Made by a program: the position numbers and the translations under genes
In this document: piece after piece, positions 5,871 to 9,092 of the stretch
Layout of the letters: every line of letters begins with the position of its first letter
Position numbering within the stretch: the stretch's first letter is position 1
Notes under the pieces: model-generated
What the model was told of the DNA's origin: nothing
The model's database searches: none
The model's input: only the letters and a program-made list of their open reading frames with translations
From: an uncultured Lachnospiraceae bacterium
GTDB taxonomy: Bacteria > Bacillota > Clostridia > Lachnospirales > Lachnospiraceae
Assembly: GCA_947594085.1 (NCBI GenBank)
Contig: CANQEB010000087.1
Span: 1-9,092, forward strand
Length of the DNA: 9,092 nt
Direction of reading: 5' to 3'

Positions 5871-7040
5871 ATGAAACGAAATCAGATTCTCAAAATTTAT
5901 GGCACTGATTACAAGCAGATGACGAAAGATCTGCTCATCGAAGCGGATTTGGCCGGACACATTGCCGACCGGGACAGCCGTATCGCGCTCAAGCCGAATC
6001 TCGTATCTGCGTCCGAGCCTTCTTACGGCGCGACGACGCATCCTGAGGTGATCGCAGGAATCATCGAATACTTGCAGGAAAAAGGATTTCGGAATATTAC
6101 ACTCATGGAGAGCTCATGGGTGGGAGGAAAGACGATGGAGGCGTTCCGGGTCTGCGGGTACGACGCGCTTGTCGAGCAGTACGGGGTACGTTTTATCGAC
6201 GCACAGAAGGAACGGTCGCACAGTGTGGACTGTGCAGGGTTGAAGTTGAACCTTTGTGATTGCGTGGAAGACGTCGATTTTCTGATCAATGTCCCGGTGC
6301 TGAAGGGGCACTGTCAGACGAAGATTACCTGTGCTCTGAAGAACATGAAAGGGCTGATCCCGAATTCGGAGAAGCGCCGTTTCCACACGATGGGGCTGCA
6401 TAAGCCGATCGCGCATCTGAATGTGGGAATTCGGCAGGACTTTATTGTTGTGGATCATATCTGCGGGGATCTGGATTTTGAGGATGGAGGAAATCCCGTC
6501 GTGCGCAACTGCGTGATGGCGGCTTGTGATCCGGTGCTTGTGGATGCGTACGTCTGCAGGTTACAGCACTATGAGGTCGACGAGGTGCCTTACGTGCGGC
6601 TGGCAGAGCAACTCGGCATTGGCAGCGCGGATTTGACGAAGGCGGAGATTCTCACCTGCAGAGGGGAAGAGAGCCGGGAGCATTCAGGCGAGGAGAAATA
6701 TTCGAAGCTTTTCCGACAGAATTGTGCGGAGGACGAAGACCTGCCGCGCCCACGCAGGATCGTGGGACTGAGCGATTCCGTGGAGGAGATCGAGTCCTGC
6801 AGCGCGTGTTATGGCTATCTGATGCCGGCGCTTGACCGCCTCAGGAGCGAGGGATTGTTAGACTTGCTGGACGAGAAAATATGTATCGGACAGGGCTATC
6901 AGGGCAAGACCGGGAAGATCGGAATCGGGCGATGTACGAGCGGGTTTGAGTACAATGTCAAGGGTTGCCCGCCGACAGAACAGCAGATCTATGAATTTTT
7001 GCGGGAATATTTGCGCGAAAAGTGCGAGTCAGCGAAGTGA
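5871..7040 (+). CDS. DUF362 domain protein with cysteine-rich C-terminus
   Basis: 389 residues; ATG start with GCGAGG eight bases upstream. The DUF362 core spans about 1-260, with KPNLVSASEPSYGATTHP (41-58), ESSWVGGKT (80-88), INVPVLKGHCQTKITCALKNMKG (about 139-161, the family hallmark) and ACDPVLVDA (218-226). DUF362 proteins are often tied to Fe-S or redox proteins, but their reaction is not firmly established. No ferredoxin CxxCxxCxxxCP motif is present. Instead, residues 310-366 hold CSAC, GRC and GCPPTEQQI (Cys310, 313, 355, 366, plus Cys338). This resembles the proximal-cluster ligand motifs of NuoB-type and [NiFe]-hydrogenase small subunits, though with much shorter spacing. A bound Fe-S cluster is inferred, not shown. 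The gene is third in line after the malic enzyme and CxxC genes. No signal peptide is seen, so it is probably cytoplasmic. Confidence 0.9.
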   Translation: MKRNQILKIYGTDYKQMTKDLLIEADLAGHIADRDSRIALKPNLVSASEPSYGATTHPEVIAGIIEYLQEKGFRNITLMESSWVGGKTMEAFRVCGYDALVEQYGVRFIDAQKERSHSVDCAGLKLNLCDCVEDVDFLINVPVLKGHCQTKITCALKNMKGLIPNSEKRRFHTMGLHKPIAHLNVGIRQDFIVVDHICGDLDFEDGGNPVVRNCVMAACDPVLVDAYVCRLQHYEVDEVPYVRLAEQLGIGSADLTKAEILTCRGEESREHSGEEKYSKLFRQNCAEDEDLPRPRRIVGLSDSVEEIESCSACYGYLMPALDRLRSEGLLDLLDEKICIGQGYQGKTGKIGIGRCTSGFEYNVKGCPPTEQQIYEFLREYLREKCESAK

Positions 7041-7068
7041 GACAAATTCCATGGAAGATAAAGCGGGA

Positions 7069-7086
7069 CACAGAAAGGGTTCTGTG
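7069..7086 (+). terminator. Hairpin downstream of the DUF362 gene, possible weak terminator
   Basis: Perfect 7-bp stem CACAGAA (7069-7075) with TTCTGTG (7080-7086) and loop AGGG. It is followed by ATAATTTG rather than a clean T-run, so termination would be partial. Its right arm abuts the presumed -35 of the next promoter. Confidence 0.4.
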
Positions 7087-7113
7087 ATAATTTGAGCTTT
7101 CCGGACATACAAT
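7085..7113 (+). promoter_or_regulatory. Putative sigma-E (mother-cell) promoter of spoIIM
   Basis: CATACAAT at 7106-7113 is a full match to the sigma-E -10 consensus. TGATAAT at 7085-7091 matches 5 of 7 of the -35 consensus (KMATATT), with a 14-base spacer, which is the expected spacing. Transcription would start near 7120, about 22 bases before the spoIIM ATG. spoIIM is a sigma-E gene in Bacillus subtilis, so motif and gene function agree. Confidence 0.68.
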
Positions 7114-7141
7114 AGGACAAAGCCTGGGTATTGGGAATCGT

Positions 7142-7720
7142 ATGGAACAGGGATATCGGAGAGCGGCAATTATACTGATCCTTATGGTGGGATTTCTGGC
7201 TGGTACGGCTCTGCCGGAGCTGCTTCGCATGGGTACCGGGACATATGCAGGTTTTTTGAGCCTCTACAGTTTTCAAAAATATAAGGGAAAAGTTGCGTCT
7301 GCGGTGAATCTGATGCCATACATCACCGCAGGTAGATTGAAAACGCTGCTTTTCCTGTGGATGAGCAGTTATACGGCAGCAGGATTACTGTTTCACCTCT
7401 TATACGCGTGGTGGTTGTCGGCATCCGCAGGGATGCTGCTTTCACTCTTCATCTTGCGGGATGGCTATGAGGGGATCCTGCTGTTTTTGTGTTGCCTTTT
7501 TCCTCAGTGGATTCTGTATGGGGCCATGTGGCAGAGAGAGATAGAATTTTTGATGCGTCAATGGAGGCAAAGCAACTCCGGTGTAGCGCGCAGCGCCGGC
7601 GGTTATCGAAGAGAGCTGCTGGAATTGGGCAAAATGATCGGTCTATGCCTGCTTGGATGTGGAGCGGAAGCATTTCTGGGGACGTGGACACTGAAAATTT
7701 TTTTGAAATATTATACCTAG
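7142..7720 (+). CDS. spoIIM: Stage II sporulation protein M (engulfment membrane protein)
   Basis: Multi-pass membrane protein of 192 residues. SpoIIM is part of the SpoIID-SpoIIM-SpoIIP machine that remodels septal peptidoglycan so the mother cell can engulf the forespore. Hydrophobic segments lie at about 8-28, 66-90, 92-104, 110-130 and 162-182, as expected for the family. The segment CLFPQWILYGAMW (about 117-130) corresponds to the family's Pro-aromatic stretch before a helix. The family call rests on topology, size, position directly before xerD (as near xerD in Bacillus) and the sigma-E-type promoter; sequence similarity is moderate. The ribosome binding site is weak (GGG six bases before the ATG). 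A CTG at 7124 is an unlikely alternative start. Confidence 0.85.
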   Translation: MEQGYRRAAIILILMVGFLAGTALPELLRMGTGTYAGFLSLYSFQKYKGKVASAVNLMPYITAGRLKTLLFLWMSSYTAAGLLFHLLYAWWLSASAGMLLSLFILRDGYEGILLFLCCLFPQWILYGAMWQREIEFLMRQWRQSNSGVARSAGGYRRELLELGKMIGLCLLGCGAEAFLGTWTLKIFLKYYT

Positions 7721-7820
7721 ATTTCACAACATCTGGTTGCTTTTTGAAATGCTTGGAACGACATCTTGTAAAATGTCGTAAAATAGGGACTTTGCGGCGT
7801 TTTTTGAGCAAAATTTATCA
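7721..7820. other. AT-rich gap after spoIIM with a 7-bp dyad
   Basis: Contains a perfect inverted repeat ACGACAT (7758-7764) / ATGTCGT (7773-7779) with an 8-base spacer, about 42 bases before the -35 of the xerD promoter. It lacks an adjacent T-run on either strand, so it is more likely an operator-like site or chance than a terminator. No gene is seen here. Confidence 0.4.
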
Positions 7821-7849
7821 TTGATTTTGTGAAAATTTGTGAGTATAAT
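7821..7849 (+). promoter_or_regulatory. Sigma-A-type promoter of xerD
   Basis: TTGATT (7821-7826), a 17-base spacer and consensus TATAAT (7844-7849). Transcription would start near 7856, giving a leader of about 97 bases. This rules out the upstream in-frame GTG at 7839 as the xerD start and allows vegetative expression of xerD independent of sporulation. Confidence 0.75.
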
Positions 7850-7936
7850 TGGTGTTAATCGATTGATAAGGGCCGCGAGTCGGGAGAGGGGTAATTCCGG
7901 TTCGAACACAAGATCAGGGGAGAGATTTTGCAAGGC

Positions 7937-7942
7937 AAGGAG
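7937..7942 (+). promoter_or_regulatory. Ribosome binding site fixing the xerD start
   Basis: AAGGAG ten bases before the ATG at 7953. The open frame continues 38 codons upstream, but that stretch has no XerD-like sequence and overlaps the promoter. Confidence 0.78.
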
Positions 7943-7952
7943 TTTTTTTGGT

Positions 7953-8837
7953 ATGGGAATTGAGTTACCCCTGTTTATCGATTATTTAAAGGAGACAAGG
8001 AATGCTTCTGAGAGCACGGTAAGTTCTTATCAGCGAGATCTGAGAAAGTTGAACGACTATCTGCTTGAGCACGGAATCGAGGATGTGCAGGATGTGACTG
8101 CCACGAATTTGAATTCTTATGTGCTCTATCTGGAGAAGCAAGGGCTGTCGAGCGCGACGGTCTCTCGCAATGTTGCTTCTATGAAAGCATTTTTCCACTA
8201 TGCATGTTACAAGCGTCAGATTGACGAGGATCCGACCGAGAAGATTAAGGCGCCACATATTGAGAAGAAGGCACCGGGGATCCTGAGCGTTGAGGAGACT
8301 GTGAAGCTTTTGGAGCAGCCATCTGGCACAAGCCCGAAGGAGCGCAGGGATCGCGCGATGCTGGAGCTTTTGTATGCGACCGGCATGCGTGTCAGCGAGC
8401 TGATTTCCGTGAGGCTTGAGGATGTCCAGCTTGCGTTGGAATATGTGGTCTGTCATGATGCGGACAAGGAACGGGTGATTCCATTTGGCGGACAAGCCAG
8501 ACGGGCGTTGGAACTGTACATTAACGAGAGCCGTGACTTGCTGCTGAAGGGACAGACGAGCGAGTACTTGTTTGTGAATTGCTCCGGTAAGCCGATGAGC
8601 CGGCAGGGCTTCTGGAAGCTGATCAAATCCTATGCCGCAAAGGCAGGCATCGTGGCGGATATCACACCACATACGTTGCGCCACTCGTTTGCTGTACATC
8701 TGCTGCAAAATGGAGCGGATCTGAAGGCTGTCCAGGAGATGTTGGGACATGCGGACATCGCGACGACCCAGATGTATCTGAATGTGGGAGCAGAGCGGTT
8801 GAGGAATGTCTATAGTGCGACGCATCCGAGGCGATGA
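7953..8837 (+). CDS. xerD: Tyrosine recombinase XerD (chromosome dimer resolution)
   Basis: Site-specific recombinase that, with XerC, resolves chromosome dimers at dif. From the ATG at 7953 it has 294 residues, close to the family norm. The N-terminal SAM-like core-binding domain (about 1-88; LFIDYLKETRNASESTVSSY) precedes the catalytic domain. The full active site is visible: Arg146 (TGMRVSEL), Lys172 (DKERVIPF), His240 and Arg243 (TPHTLRHSFA), His266 (LGHADIATT) and nucleophile Tyr275 (QMYLNV). These positions nearly coincide with those of E. coli XerD. Assignment as XerD rather than XerC or an integrase rests on size and on the spoIIM-xerD neighbourhood; no phage or attachment-site features are nearby. 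It is followed by an intrinsic terminator. Confidence 0.93.
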   Translation: MGIELPLFIDYLKETRNASESTVSSYQRDLRKLNDYLLEHGIEDVQDVTATNLNSYVLYLEKQGLSSATVSRNVASMKAFFHYACYKRQIDEDPTEKIKAPHIEKKAPGILSVEETVKLLEQPSGTSPKERRDRAMLELLYATGMRVSELISVRLEDVQLALEYVVCHDADKERVIPFGGQARRALELYINESRDLLLKGQTSEYLFVNCSGKPMSRQGFWKLIKSYAAKAGIVADITPHTLRHSFAVHLLQNGADLKAVQEMLGHADIATTQMYLNVGAERLRNVYSATHPRR

Positions 8838-8932
8838 GAGGCGGCGCTTCCGAAATAGACGCTGCAAGAGACGGAACACGCGAAATTCTTTTGTTTATCC
8901 TGTTGAATACAAAATATGAAGGAAAAATTTAG

Positions 8933-8964
8933 TCCCCACCGGGAAAACCCGGAGGGGATTTTTT
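8933..8964 (+). terminator. Intrinsic terminator of xerD
   Basis: Stem TCCCC-A-CCGGG (8933-8943) pairs with CCCGG-A-GGGGA (8948-8958), with one A-A mismatch and an AAAA loop, followed by six T (8959-8964). The preceding AAAAATTT could let it work on both strands. Confidence 0.92.
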
Positions 8965-9059
8965 CTGATGAGTACGATCTTACGTTTTTTTCAGGGAAAT
9001 GTCTTTTCCGTTTCGCGGTAATTCAGGATTTCAGGCGTTTCATGCATATAAATCAGGAT

Positions 9060-9091
9060 AAAAAAAGTAATGAAGTATGTTACTTCATTAC
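9060..9091 (-). terminator. Perfect 11-bp dyad with T-run on the - strand, probable terminator of a gene beyond the window
   Basis: GTAATGAAGTA (9067-9077) and TACTTCATTAC (9081-9091) are exact reverse complements around a 3-base loop. On the - strand the hairpin is followed directly by TTTTTTT (9060-9066), the layout of an intrinsic terminator for a leftward gene beyond the edge. The stem has only three G-C pairs, so an operator role is an alternative. Confidence 0.6.
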
Positions 9092-9092
9092 A

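Noticed and set aside
7758..7779. dif site next to xerD
   Set aside because: The dyad does not match the 28-bp dif layout of two 11-bp arms around a 6-bp centre, nor the conserved XerD arm.
7899..7907. tRNA T-arm-like GGTTCGAAC in the xerD leader
   Set aside because: Flanks do not pair as a T stem, and no anticodon arm, D arm or acceptor stem can be built around it.
7839..7952. N-terminal extension of XerD from an upstream GTG
   Set aside because: It overlaps the TATAAT promoter, has no XerD-like residues, and the ATG at 7953 has an AAGGAG site and the expected protein length.
8916..9092. Open frame from ATG to the window end after xerD (59 codons)
   Set aside because: It runs through the xerD terminator hairpin, lacks a ribosome binding site, and its translation shows no recognisable pattern; probably chance in AT-rich sequence.

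Overview
The window looks like part of the chromosome of an anaerobic, spore-forming member of the Clostridia, most likely Lachnospiraceae-like. The basis is an [FeFe]-hydrogenase, a short-form malic enzyme, a DUF362 protein, a spoIIM-xerD pair (a neighbourhood also known from Bacillus), strong AAGGAGG-type ribosome binding sites, and GC-rich genes separated by AT-rich gaps. This placement is inference from gene content; there is no rRNA here.

Left block (1-1421): the 3' part of a group A-type [FeFe]-hydrogenase gene on the + strand, cut by the window edge. It is followed by a gene-free stretch that ends in a strong bidirectional intrinsic terminator.

Central-left block (1510-4086, - strand): a two-gene unit encoding a MotA/TolQ/ExbB-type channel protein with a cytoplasmic tail of about 290 residues, then a MotB/OmpA-type partner with one membrane helix, a 14-residue-repeat coiled coil and a peptidoglycan-binding domain. 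The architecture matches the ZorA/ZorB motor of the Zorya phage-defence system. No zorC, zorD or zorE and no flagellar gene is present, so this appears to be a stand-alone ion-driven envelope motor of unknown purpose. It is the most interesting content of the window. A 24-nt near-perfect inverted repeat, each arm itself a hairpin, lies between the two genes.

Central-right block (4101-7040): an AT-rich region with divergent sigma-A-type promoters drives the motor pair leftward and a malic enzyme rightward. The malic enzyme is followed on the same strand by a 72-residue CxxC protein and a DUF362 protein with a C-terminal cysteine pattern suggestive of an Fe-S site.

Right block (7041-9092): spoIIM, preceded by a very good match to a sporulation sigma-E promoter, then xerD with its own sigma-A-type promoter, then an intrinsic terminator. 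A perfect 11-bp dyad followed, on the - strand, by a T-run closes the window and is probably the terminator of a leftward gene beyond the edge.

Functionally the window mixes fermentation and redox genes (hydrogenase, malic enzyme, perhaps DUF362), a sporulation engulfment gene, a chromosome-dimer recombinase, and the unexplained motor pair.
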